Source of the DNA: Blastopirellula marina
GTDB lineage: Bacteria; Planctomycetota; Planctomycetia; Pirellulales; Pirellulaceae
Assembly (NCBI RefSeq): GCF_002967765.1
Contig: NZ_PUHY01000005.1
Span: forward strand, 496,001 to 560,000
Direction: 5' to 3'
DNA: 64,000 nucleotides
Shown here: one piece after another, positions 53,547 to 62,299 of the stretch
Layout: each line of letters starts with the position of its first letter
Numbering within the stretch: the stretch's first letter is position 1
The notes under the pieces: model-generated
Told to the model about the DNA's origin: nothing
The model's input: the letters and a program-made list of their open reading frames with translations, nothing else
Databases searched by the model: none
Translations under genes and position numbers: made by a program

Positions 53547-54409
53547 TTCATTCTCCGTCCCAGAATATTCCGCGAGGAGAAGAAATGGATCAGGTCGTGC
53601 TCGTATGGCCTTTCCGTATTTATTACGAAGAAGTCGATCCCTGATCTCTTGAAGCTTTGTTCGATATCAATCTGACGCTGGGAAACATGTTTCCCTTTCG
53701 AGAAGTAGGTGCTTCCAGTCTCTGCTTCTCGAGCTCGTAAGAAGCCAGCCTTGGTGACGCCTAGCTCCGCTGTATCGTGAAACTGAAGAACACAAACATC
53801 GTGTTTTTGGGCCAGCAGGCGGATCGCGCCAACGCAGTCAACATCATGAAGATCGCTCAGTACAATTACGAGCGAAGTTGATACAAGCATCGGAGCAAGC
53901 TGTTTGATTTTAGTTGAGAGACTTGTCTTCTCGTCGTACCTGTACTTCCGCAATTCATACGCCCATGTCAGGACTTGATCGCGTGACAATGAAGGGCGAA
54001 CTCGAAGGTCACGACTACCAACGGTCAAAAGCCCCACGGGACTGACATGGTCCAGGCTGGCCAGGGCCAGCCCCGTGGCAACCAAAACGGCATGCCCGTA
54101 CTTGCTACGTGGAAGCGAACTCACGGTCATCGACGCGGAAGTATCAACCAACAAATAGCAGGGCAACGACTTTGTGGACTCAAATTCCTTGACATACGGC
54201 TTGCCTGTTCGAGCGGTGACTCTCCAGTCAATCGAACGTACGGGGTCGCCTGGCTGGTAGGGGCGCGACTGAACGTAATCAATCCCAGTCCCAAGAAATG
54301 AGGATGGCATCGTGCCGTACGCAAGATCATTTGCCAGTCGCTTCGCTGCGATGAGAAAGCGGCTCGAATCGAGAAACTCTTGGTCGGGTAGTTGAGAATG
54401 GAAGCTCAT
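53543..54409 (-). CDS. DUF58 protein of Bat operon
   Basis: The 288-residue protein has the DUF58 core: YVQSRPYQPGDPVRSIDWRVTARTGKPYVKEFE (about 45-77) followed by a VWA-like fold with LLVDTSASMTVSS and VLSDLHDVD. These proteins work with MoxR ATPases. No membrane segment. Overlaps the next gene by 4 bases, and ends the gap of about 60 bases after the MoxR gene. Confidence 0.9.
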   Translation of the reverse strand: MSFHSQLPDQEFLDSSRFLIAAKRLANDLAYGTMPSSFLGTGIDYVQSRPYQPGDPVRSIDWRVTARTGKPYVKEFESTKSLPCYLLVDTSASMTVSSLPRSKYGHAVLVATGLALASLDHVSPVGLLTVGSRDLRVRPSLSRDQVLTWAYELRKYRYDEKTSLSTKIKQLAPMLVSTSLVIVLSDLHDVDCVGAIRLLAQKHDVCVLQFHDTAELGVTKAGFLRAREAETGSTYFSKGKHVSQRQIDIEQSFKRSGIDFFVINTERPYEHDLIHFFSSRNILGRRMK

Positions 54410-54468
54410 TGGATCCTGATCGGCACGGCCTCTTTCGCTTGGAAAGACTGTTGCTCGCCAAGGTGAGG

Positions 54469-55500
54469 TTAGACGGCGACGGGACTCGATTGACTCACGT
54501 TCGGACTGGCGACTTCCGACAAGATCTCTTCCAGAACCATCTTCCCGGTAAACCCTTCCGCCAATGCTTCGTACGTTAACCGAATCCGATGCAAGAGGAC
54601 GTCCTCGGCTAGCGAATACAAATCCTCCGGCACGACGTAATCTCGACCATGGATCAATGCCCGGGCGCGAGAAGCCTTAATCATTGAGATGCCGGCGCGA
54701 GGGCTTGCTCCCAGTTCCAATGCGGGATGGCGACGTGTCTTTCCCAGGATTATCGCCACATGTTCTACGAACGCATCGCTGACGTGCACTTCGTGAACGG
54801 CTCGCATTGCGTTGACTAAGTCTTCCAGGTCTCCCACCGGTTCGTTATCCAGAACGTCAAACTCCGTCTTCGCGATCGCGCCAGATCCTTCTCTTTGGAT
54901 ACCGAGACTCGCGTTTCGGCGTAGCACGGTGATTTCTTCCTCTTGCGTGGGATAACGAAGCCGATGGCAAAGCATAAACCGATCTAGCTGAGCCTCCGGA
55001 AGTTCGAATGTCCCAGCTTGTTCGACCGGATTTTGCGTTGCGATAACGAGAAATGGCGCATGCAAAGGAAACGTCGTCCCTCCCAAAGTGACCTTCCGTT
55101 CCTGCATCGCCTCTAGTAACGCCGATTGCACTTTGGGGGCAGCCCGATTGATCTCATCGGCCAACATTAAGTTGGTAAAGATCGATCCTTTGTTGACGAC
55201 AAACTTTTGAGTGTGCGGATCGAGTACTTCGGATCCGAGAATATCGGAGGGGAGTAAATCGATTGTGAACTGGACGCGCGAAAAATGTAACGAGATTGAT
55301 TTTGCGAGAACGGAAACAAGTAATGTTTTCGCCAGCCCAGGTACCCCCTGCAATAGGATGTGGCCGGACGAAAGCAAGGCGATCAGCAATCGCTCTACAA
55401 CAATGTCTTGTCCGACGACTACAGTACCGATCCGCTGCCGGACTTGTTCAATGTAGTTGGTTACTTCGGCTCTCTGCAGTGTGTCGAAAGTGTCTGCCAT
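54469..55500 (-). CDS. MoxR-family AAA+ ATPase
   Basis: The 343-residue protein from ATG 55500 has the MoxR signature: GQDIVVERLLIALLSSGHILLQGVPGLAKT (Walker A GVPGLAKT), Walker B LADEINRAAPKVQSALLEAMQE and sensor ATQNPVEQAGTFELPEAQLDRFM. It is a chaperone-like ATPase, here first gene of the operon, and probably inserts or activates the VWA proteins. An upstream start at 55530 is possible but less likely. Confidence 0.92.
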   Translation of the reverse strand: MADTFDTLQRAEVTNYIEQVRQRIGTVVVGQDIVVERLLIALLSSGHILLQGVPGLAKTLLVSVLAKSISLHFSRVQFTIDLLPSDILGSEVLDPHTQKFVVNKGSIFTNLMLADEINRAAPKVQSALLEAMQERKVTLGGTTFPLHAPFLVIATQNPVEQAGTFELPEAQLDRFMLCHRLRYPTQEEEITVLRRNASLGIQREGSGAIAKTEFDVLDNEPVGDLEDLVNAMRAVHEVHVSDAFVEHVAIILGKTRRHPALELGASPRAGISMIKASRARALIHGRDYVVPEDLYSLAEDVLLHRIRLTYEALAEGFTGKMVLEEILSEVASPNVSQSSPVAV

Positions 55501-56618
55501 ACGGGGCCCTATCAGTTTTTCGCGTTTCAAATCAAGGGAAGAGATTTCGGAACAGGGTGGAGATCGGATCGGAGGCGATCATGCAGAAACGCTTCTGATT
55601 CGTGTTGACCACCGACGTCATGAAAGTTGCGGAAGTTATGAATAACTTGGTATCTCCTCACATCAAATCTTCTCCAGGCTTCCCGCGCTGTCACGGAAAC
55701 AGTTCCTCATAAATGGAAACCTGCCGTGGTTCCGGCCTGTCTTTCAAACTTCTATTGTGACTGAAGCACTGTCCGGCTTGGATTCGACCGTGGTGTGGTT
55801 TTCCGTACGCTGCGTAATCTCTTGGACGTGAATGGCGCGAGATTGCTTATCTGGTCGTGACATAATGGAAGGCAGAATGATTGATCTTCGCGTTTGGTTT
55901 GTACGGTGGATCCTGGAGTCAAGAAATATCTCAGCAACGTCTGTACCAGCTGTTATGCCTGCCCGGTCGTCATACCCGATCTGACACAGAATCCAGGCCG
56001 GCTTTCAGGTCGCGTAACCTTAAGCCCAGTAGTTGTTTACGATGTGCTTCGGCGAAGAGCACGCCCGACCTGCCGAGAGTGGATGCTTACGCCGACGGCC
56101 AAGTAGGACTTGAAGAATTGTGCGAAATCGTACTGCCTATGGCGGTAGAGATAACCCCTGTCGGATATCTGTTGTGCCTATTTATTGAGCGAGATGGTCT
56201 GCTGTTAGAAGGTCAAAGTTGCGGCGCGTCTCCATCTTTGCGCCCAATACTGTGCGAAGATTCCCACACATATGACGCCTATTGGCCAACATGACGAAGG
56301 TGAAAGTTTCCTGGACGTCGTCAATTTGTTCATGCAACTGGAAACAATAAATAGATGACCTGACGCCTAGACTTGACGGGTGTCCTGTCCGCTGGGAAGT
56401 CAACCGGGCCACAATGGGTCGGTGAGTTCAATTGGTTTTCATCAACTGAATAATCAACGCTTAGTTCGGGATGATGGTACAGCTCAAGATATTAGCACCG
56501 GCGACCATCCACGGGCTGCCAAGTTCCCCATGAAAGCAATCGAACAGTAAACTAAACGCGCCAGAAGCATTTTCGACGGAAAATGATAGAGTGAAATGTG
56601 TCTCCTCGGGGTGCTTTG
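55501..56618. other. Long gap without supported genes
   Basis: 1.1 kb between the MoxR operon and the repeat at 56619. The MoxR operon promoter should be within the first 200 bases. Short frames (for example 55881-56294) give low-quality sequence without recognisable domains. Likely decayed DNA. Confidence 0.45.
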
Positions 56619-56666
56619 ATGTTGTCGTGGTTTGACGACGATTGTCGTGAATTATCCATCGGATGA
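56619..56666 (-). pseudogene. Relic of an integrase 3' end (48-bp repeat, copy 2)
   Basis: Matches 27566-27613, which lies in the 3' part of the element II integrase, with four mismatches. On the minus strand it reads HPMDNSRQSSSNHDN, compared with HPMYNSRQSPSNHDS in the integrase. Only this piece remains recognisable. It is a trace of another related integrative element near 56.6 kb. Confidence 0.6.
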
Positions 56667-56820
56667 GATGGGCTCCGGGGTGTGCGAGTCAAGTTGCCAG
56701 GCATCGTTTTGGGCAGGCGATAATGTAGGGTGGGCTGTCAGCTGCTCGTTGTCCATCTTTTAGGGACAAGTCCTAGGCCATCGTGGACCTTGCTGGCGCT
56801 GCTTATTGACCTCGGTACTT

Positions 56821-57036
56821 CTATTCATCCACGCGAGTACCTAGTCGCTCGTATTCATCTTCTAGTAGCCAAAGTTTCGCGGCTTCGTAGGATTCCGCAT
56901 TGGAGACCTGCTTTCCGTCCTCGTGTGGGTCCAAGACGATACATCGGCCCTGCATGTGGGGCGTTGATTTAACGATGAGAACGTACGGGGGTGATAGGCT
57001 GAGGTCGGCCCACACTTCCATCCAATTCAAACTCAT
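56821..57036 (-). CDS. Small hypothetical protein downstream of ankyrin gene
   Basis: 71 residues from ATG 57036 (MSLNWMEVWADL); a GTG at 57093 would give 90. Acidic, with EDGKQVSNAESYEAAKLWLLEDEYERLG helix at the end. No family is recognised. It lies 115 bases downstream of the ankyrin gene and could be an immunity or partner protein of it, by position only. Confidence 0.55.
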   Translation of the reverse strand: MSLNWMEVWADLSLSPPYVLIVKSTPHMQGRCIVLDPHEDGKQVSNAESYEAAKLWLLEDEYERLGTRVDE

Positions 57037-57151
57037 GTCGCCAACTTCGTCCGTAAATTGAAAAAAAGTTGCACGAGTAAATCTCGCACACAAAAATGTT
57101 GTTCATGACAAGTTCGACCACAGCGCTTTGCGGTGGTCTTAACGTAAAGGG

Positions 57152-58273
57152 TCATTTGCCCATGCAACTGCTGTAAACCTCTTGGAAGATTTCCTCGGGA
57201 AGATCCTTCCTCAAGTCGTCGAGCGGCGTCTTGCCTTCATAATCTTCGGCGTGCGGATTCAGGCCATCCTTCACCATTTCAATGAAAGTATCCCGCCGAA
57301 ACCGCCTGGCATTGTAGTGCAAAGGTGTCCAAAGATAGTGGCTTTTGCGAAGATCAAATCGTGCTCCTGCATCCCTTAGGCGTTGATAAAAGACCGGTGT
57401 CATCTCGGTAAGCGTTAGGGCATGATTTACTTCAATTACAGAGGGGACGATTCCAAAATTTGGATCTGCGCCATGTGAAAGCAAGCAGTCCACATGCCCA
57501 AGCTTTTGGTGCCCCACGGCCAATTCAAGAGGTGTGTATCCGTCTTCGTTCAGGTCATTGATCATCCCCCCGGCGGCAAGCACAGACTGCAGCATCGCAC
57601 AGCTACCATAAATCGTAGCGAGGTGTCCCTGGCCGAATTCGAGGTACGATTTGCAGTCTGAAAATTGAACCTGGCCATGCGCCGCATTAACGTAGGCAAT
57701 GTTCTCACAAGCCACGGCATATCCCAAAGGACAAAACTCGTCCAGATAGTAATGGGTCATTTTAAACGGCACACTTTGTATTTCGTCGAGTGAAAACTCT
57801 GCCATTCGTTCGATTGCAGAATTGTCGTGCTGCGCTATGGCCAAGTAATGTTTGTAGAGTTCGGACGAAAGCTCCAACTGAGCCGGCAATACGAAATCGT
57901 CACAAATGTCGTCCGGATCGTACTTCGAAAAATAGACGGCCGTGAGCCAATGGCTTTCCTCGACTAAGCCATTCTCGAGGTACCCGAAATAGATAACGTT
58001 CTCTCTAACATATTCCTCGGGAAAGGAACGATACACTGGCTCCAGCGCGTCACGTCCGGCGATTTTAGAATCGAACCAACTAACTTGATCCAAGTAGATG
58101 ATCTGCGAGTCGATCTCAACGATCAGAAAGAAGTGGTTATCGAGTCTTCTCGGTTTTCGAAGTCTCTCGAAAAAATCAGCCCACCTTGCCTTTGCCTGTC
58201 CGCGTGGTTTCAGACTGTCTTGACTGAGTGATCTCGGAAGTGCTTGTGCCCTTTCCAGTTTTTCAAGGAACAT
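57152..58273 (-). CDS. Ankyrin-repeat protein
   Basis: The 373-residue protein has a non-repeat N-terminal part of about 190 residues and ankyrin units from about residue 195 on (GYTPLELAVGHQKLGHVDCLLSHGADPNFG; WTPLHYNARRFRRDTFIEMVKDGLNPHAEDYEGKTPLDDL). No signal peptide. The N-terminal half (DNHFFLIVEIDSQIIYLDQ...FGYLENGL) could be an SMI1-like or other intracellular domain; I cannot identify it. Ankyrin domains bind proteins, so a role in polymorphic-toxin immunity is possible but not shown. Confidence 0.7.
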   Translation of the reverse strand: MFLEKLERAQALPRSLSQDSLKPRGQAKARWADFFERLRKPRRLDNHFFLIVEIDSQIIYLDQVSWFDSKIAGRDALEPVYRSFPEEYVRENVIYFGYLENGLVEESHWLTAVYFSKYDPDDICDDFVLPAQLELSSELYKHYLAIAQHDNSAIERMAEFSLDEIQSVPFKMTHYYLDEFCPLGYAVACENIAYVNAAHGQVQFSDCKSYLEFGQGHLATIYGSCAMLQSVLAAGGMINDLNEDGYTPLELAVGHQKLGHVDCLLSHGADPNFGIVPSVIEVNHALTLTEMTPVFYQRLRDAGARFDLRKSHYLWTPLHYNARRFRRDTFIEMVKDGLNPHAEDYEGKTPLDDLRKDLPEEIFQEVYSSCMGK

Positions 58274-58875
58274 GCCGTATGACTCCGGGTTTTCATGGTG
58301 TAAAGCGAGCGTGAACAGACATCATCATGTTCGGACCATTGGACGTCGCCTCTTTTGTCCATCTTCTGACTTGGAAATCGATTTTTCTGAAGCCTGAGAT
58401 GGTTTGGAAGCGTTTGCCTCGCAAGGATAAGCGTTTTGGATCGGTCGTTCCAAATCACACGATGAATATCTCGGAAGCCAGATCAGATTTCAGACTGGGC
58501 ATGCCATACTAACTTCGATTGACCCTTTTATTGGCAATGCAGCTTGCACCCATAGGTGGATGTTGATTACATTTTTAGTTCATAGGATACCGCTCGCTGG
58601 AGTGGTGTGTGTCGTTTGCTCGGGCGATTATTGATGTCTGCGCCCGTAATCCAACGTGGCAATGGGCCGATTGGCCACGAATCCGGGGCTTCCGTTGGTC
58701 GCCCCTATTAGATTGCTGTTGCAGACTTCAATAATAGCCATCGAATCGTTCGGTTCGGCGGCTCGATAGCGCACACCGATGCATCACGAAAAACCAGGCA
58801 AGGTGGTGTGATGTTGCTTCCGGCTACGGTGGTTCTTCAGCCAGCGTTCCATTAGCCAGATTGTGAAAGCCGAAA
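58274..58875. other. Intergenic, nothing recognised
   Basis: 600 bases between a leftward and a rightward gene. One short frame (58327-58512) is open without recognisable content. Promoters for both neighbours are expected. Confidence 0.45.
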
Positions 58876-61140
58876 ATGGCTGTTCCCATTTCTAAAGATC
58901 TCCTTTACACGGAAATCCTCGGCATCCCACGCCACGAGTGCCCACCGAGTCATTACCGGTTGTTGGGGCTCAACAACTTCGAGCGCGATCCTGCGATCAT
59001 CCAACAGGCCATCAACTCGCGAGTAGGTTTGGTTCAGCAGGCCCAGCGCGGAGCGATGGGGGATGAGATGATCCGCCATCTACGCGAGGTCGGAAATCTG
59101 CTACTGACTCCGCATCTCAAGGAATCGTACGACGGCATCCTTCTACAACAAACAATGAATCCGTCTGCCGCAGCACCAGCAGCAGCGGCCGATGACTATC
59201 GCCTGCGGCCAGCTCCGCCGGCCCCTCCTGCCCCTTCTCCACCTCCGCCAGCGGGTAACTATGCGCCGCCAGCCGTTGCCAGGACGGGACCTGCGATGCA
59301 GGCTCCGACCGCGACGGCTCGACCTAGAAAGAAGCACCCAGGGCTGAAACGTTCGCGCGTTTACGTTCCGATATGGGCGCGCGTCTTGATCACTGCCATG
59401 TTTGTCGCTGCCCACGGCGCGATTTACTGGTACGCGTACGACTACATGAATCGTCCGTCGACGACACCCACCACGACGCTGGAGAGAGAAGCTCAAGCGA
59501 ACAACACGGGTGTTCCTAATCGTTCTGAAAAGAACGAAGTCGTCGCGACAACGCCGAAACCAACCGCCCCATCACTTAATACTCCCTCTTCACCGCAGCC
59601 GACAACTCCTCCAAAGACACCGAATTCGAGTGCGACGTCGGTAGCATCGTCGACGCCGCTGCCACCCTCTTCTGATCCGTTTGGGTCGATCGCGACGCCG
59701 TCCGGCCCGAGCTTGGCGGATCAAATTGAAAAGGTTGTCCCGACGCCGTCCAAACCGAGGCCGTTTTCGCAACTGGAACCATTCGTCGGGCTACCTGAAT
59801 TGAAACCAGAGTTCTCGACGCTAGAAGGAGCGACCGCCATCGGAAGCCTCGTGGCGGACGTTGCGGCTGAGATGGAAATAGCGATTGAAAGCGCCGCGGT
59901 TGACTTAAGTGGAAAACGCTTCGATGTGACTTCGAACTCCACAACCGGATCTGGCACGCGGAACTGGGATGTCAATGTGGTAACCAATGGTGCCGATCAA
60001 CCGGAGCAGAGCAAACCAGTTGGCCATTTACATACGGACGAATCAGGGACGCTGAAGTTCCATTGGAATGCCAACACCCTGCCGGCCGAAGCGGAGCAAT
60101 TGCAGAACACGATGCTGGTGTGCGCTTTTGAAAGTCATCAGCACGCGATGGCCCTGCGTGTGCCGGAAACGCTTCCCGCAATCGCAATGAATCTGGACGG
60201 TAAGAGCCTGATTTCCACCGTTTCTCTGACGGCGCCTCCTTTGGAGGAAACGTTACACGTGGCGGTCAACTTCAAGCAATCCATCCCCGTGACCATGGTT
60301 GCAAAGCCTGTCGATCAAACCACGCCCGTGGGCGACAATGTAATTCTCACCCTGGGAGATTCCGACGACGTTGTTCAGGGCGAGATTCGTGTGGTCACGA
60401 AACGTAACTCAAATGGTGAATTGGAAGTTACCGTGCTCCCAAAGTACCGGCAAACGGATGACGGGCGACTCTCTGAGTTAACTGATGACAAGCTCGTCAG
60501 CCAATTGAATCGCTTGCAACGGTTGCTTTCGGACGATGCGAGAGATTTGGCTTCCGCCTATGCCAGTTTGCCGAATCACTTGGCGAACATGAAGAAGCTA
60601 CAAGCGACGACTCCGCGGAATAACGACGAATATGGGGCGAAGTCGCGTGCCCTTATCCAAATGCAGGGCTTCATCAACAAGTGCCAGTCGACCATCCGCG
60701 CCAAGACGCGGACCATGCCAGGTTCGTATCAGGCCATGCACAAGATCATCGAAGCGGCTCGACTCGGCCGGAAACTCGATGGCGACAGCTTGATTCAATT
60801 TCGAGTCTTCGCGAAAACACCCAGTGGCGAGATCGTGATCGCACGCGGAGTGACCGCTGCCGCTACGGAAGCGGACTCCAACGCTTTCGCGTTTCTCGAC
60901 AAAACGCCTGGCGTTGCTGGGACTTGGGTTCGCTTGAAACCTGAGCTGCAAGTCTTGGAATTAACCTCCGGCGGTTCGATCAGTGCCAGAACCGCCTCTG
61001 GCGGAATCCGCTCCGGTAGCTGGTCAAAATCTGGCGACAAAGTCCGGATCTCTTTCAGTGACATGTCGGGGGACTTCACTTTCTACAACGGTGTCGCCTT
61101 GGGGTCGGACGCCGGCCACGAAATCTATCGCAAGTTCTAA
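58876..61140 (+). CDS. Planctomycete protein with N-terminal J-like domain and membrane anchor
   Basis: The 754-residue protein begins with LLYTEILGIPRHECPPSHYRLLGLNNFERDPAIIQQAIN and HLREVGNLLLTPHLKESYDGILL (about 10-90), the planctomycete DnaJ-like N-terminal domain often fused to kinases or other modules. A Pro/Ala-rich linker and a membrane segment (WARVLITAMFVAAHGAIYWYAYDY at about 165-190) follow, then Ser/Thr/Pro-rich sequence and a large C-terminal domain, which contains a coiled region (LVSQLNRLQRLLSDDARDLASAY) and ends in a beta-rich part. The function is unknown. Confidence 0.75.
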   Translation: MAVPISKDLLYTEILGIPRHECPPSHYRLLGLNNFERDPAIIQQAINSRVGLVQQAQRGAMGDEMIRHLREVGNLLLTPHLKESYDGILLQQTMNPSAAAPAAAADDYRLRPAPPAPPAPSPPPPAGNYAPPAVARTGPAMQAPTATARPRKKHPGLKRSRVYVPIWARVLITAMFVAAHGAIYWYAYDYMNRPSTTPTTTLEREAQANNTGVPNRSEKNEVVATTPKPTAPSLNTPSSPQPTTPPKTPNSSATSVASSTPLPPSSDPFGSIATPSGPSLADQIEKVVPTPSKPRPFSQLEPFVGLPELKPEFSTLEGATAIGSLVADVAAEMEIAIESAAVDLSGKRFDVTSNSTTGSGTRNWDVNVVTNGADQPEQSKPVGHLHTDESGTLKFHWNANTLPAEAEQLQNTMLVCAFESHQHAMALRVPETLPAIAMNLDGKSLISTVSLTAPPLEETLHVAVNFKQSIPVTMVAKPVDQTTPVGDNVILTLGDSDDVVQGEIRVVTKRNSNGELEVTVLPKYRQTDDGRLSELTDDKLVSQLNRLQRLLSDDARDLASAYASLPNHLANMKKLQATTPRNNDEYGAKSRALIQMQGFINKCQSTIRAKTRTMPGSYQAMHKIIEAARLGRKLDGDSLIQFRVFAKTPSGEIVIARGVTAAATEADSNAFAFLDKTPGVAGTWVRLKPELQVLELTSGGSISARTASGGIRSGSWSKSGDKVRISFSDMSGDFTFYNGVALGSDAGHEIYRKF

Positions 61141-61310
61141 GCACGATCGATGCATTCGTATGGATGGGTGTAAAAAATATAGACAAGCACGCTATATTTG
61201 TCGATAATCGCTCATCGTGATGGTTGCCTGCGTGTGAGTGTCCTCGTAGGTTAACGCATTGGATTCGACTATTCACCCTATGAACGCTTGTTCTCGAGGA
61301 AGGCTCATCG

Positions 61311-62102
61311 ATGAATTCACTCGCTCTGCGCTGGGTCGGCGCCATCTTGGTAACCCTGTTTGTCGTTGATGATGCGAGTACCCAAGAACCCACAAGAACC
61401 GCCGAGCAACTGCAAGAGGCATTCGATGCCGCACCTTTGAAATTTGCGTTTAAGGGGGGAGCAAACGGGGACGAGAATTTGGAATTGGTGGATCAGCCCC
61501 TGCTCAATTGGTCGAACCCAGAACGACGCACGCCAGCCGGTGCGGTCTACATTTGGACTTTATATGGACGACCGGAAGTCGCGATGTCCCTGTATCCAAA
61601 CAATGCCGTGATCGACCAAGAGTTTCAATCCCTCTCACTCCATTCCTTACAAGCACGCGTAGAAGGACTAAGCGTTTGGAACCCTAAAGAACCAGGCGTT
61701 GAGATGAAATCGCTTAAATCCGATGCGCCCCCGGTGTCGAGCAAACCAGCACGGCTACGTCAGATGCGAAACCTGGCTCGCGAGTTCACGGCCCAACTGA
61801 TTCCGCCAGGCAAAACAATTCCGCTCCGCATGTTGCCATCCCCTTTGTATCGGTACGCATCGGATCGCTCTCCTAAAATCATCGACGGAACGATCTTTAC
61901 CTTTGTGCAAGGGACCGATCCGGAGGTGTTGCTTTTGATTGAAGCAGTGGCGGATAGCGACGGAGAAACTTCGTGGCGTTATGGTCTCGCACGCATGAGC
62001 ATGGTCCCGATGGAAGTCCTACACAAAGATCAATCGGTCTGGAAAGTTGACTGGGCTCATCAAAGCTACAGTACGCCCTACAAAGTAATTCCCGGAGAGT
62101 AA
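61311..62102 (+). CDS. Secreted protein of unknown function
   Basis: The 263-residue protein begins with a signal peptide (LRWVGAILVTLFVVDDASTQE). The mature part reads as a single alpha/beta domain with TPAGAVYIWTLYGRPEVAMSLYP and a conserved-looking RYASDRSPKIIDGTIFTFVQGTDPEVLLLIE. In planctomycetes such proteins accompany DUF1549/DUF1501 genes, as here (next gene 167 bases downstream). No family name is given. Confidence 0.65.
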   Translation: MNSLALRWVGAILVTLFVVDDASTQEPTRTAEQLQEAFDAAPLKFAFKGGANGDENLELVDQPLLNWSNPERRTPAGAVYIWTLYGRPEVAMSLYPNNAVIDQEFQSLSLHSLQARVEGLSVWNPKEPGVEMKSLKSDAPPVSSKPARLRQMRNLAREFTAQLIPPGKTIPLRMLPSPLYRYASDRSPKIIDGTIFTFVQGTDPEVLLLIEAVADSDGETSWRYGLARMSMVPMEVLHKDQSVWKVDWAHQSYSTPYKVIPGE

Positions 62103-62212
62103 AGCGACGTCCGACTAGGCGTATCTAAACGCGGTTTTCGATTGAGTTAAGTCCCCACCTTTTTACGTGTAGGGAATCAATTCACGTTTTTTCTGAAAAA
62201 TGCTTGCTCAAA

Positions 62213-62229
62213 ATAGACGCAATGTCTAT
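62213..62229. promoter_or_regulatory. Short inverted repeat upstream of the DUF1549 gene
   Basis: ATAGAC, five bases, GTCTAT. Located about 70 bases before the ATG of the DUF1549-like gene. A related ATAGAC motif occurs at about 61179. Possible operator; weak on its own. Confidence 0.25.
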
Positions 62230-62299
62230 ATTCTCTTTTGTCGCGGTTAGGAATGTGTCCTGACCGCTGTTGGCCGAACCACTTTCTGGGAAGCCGAAC

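Noticed and set aside
55881-56294. 137-codon frame in the gap after the MoxR operon
   Set aside because: Cys-rich, low-quality sequence without recognisable domain and with overlapping alternatives in other frames.
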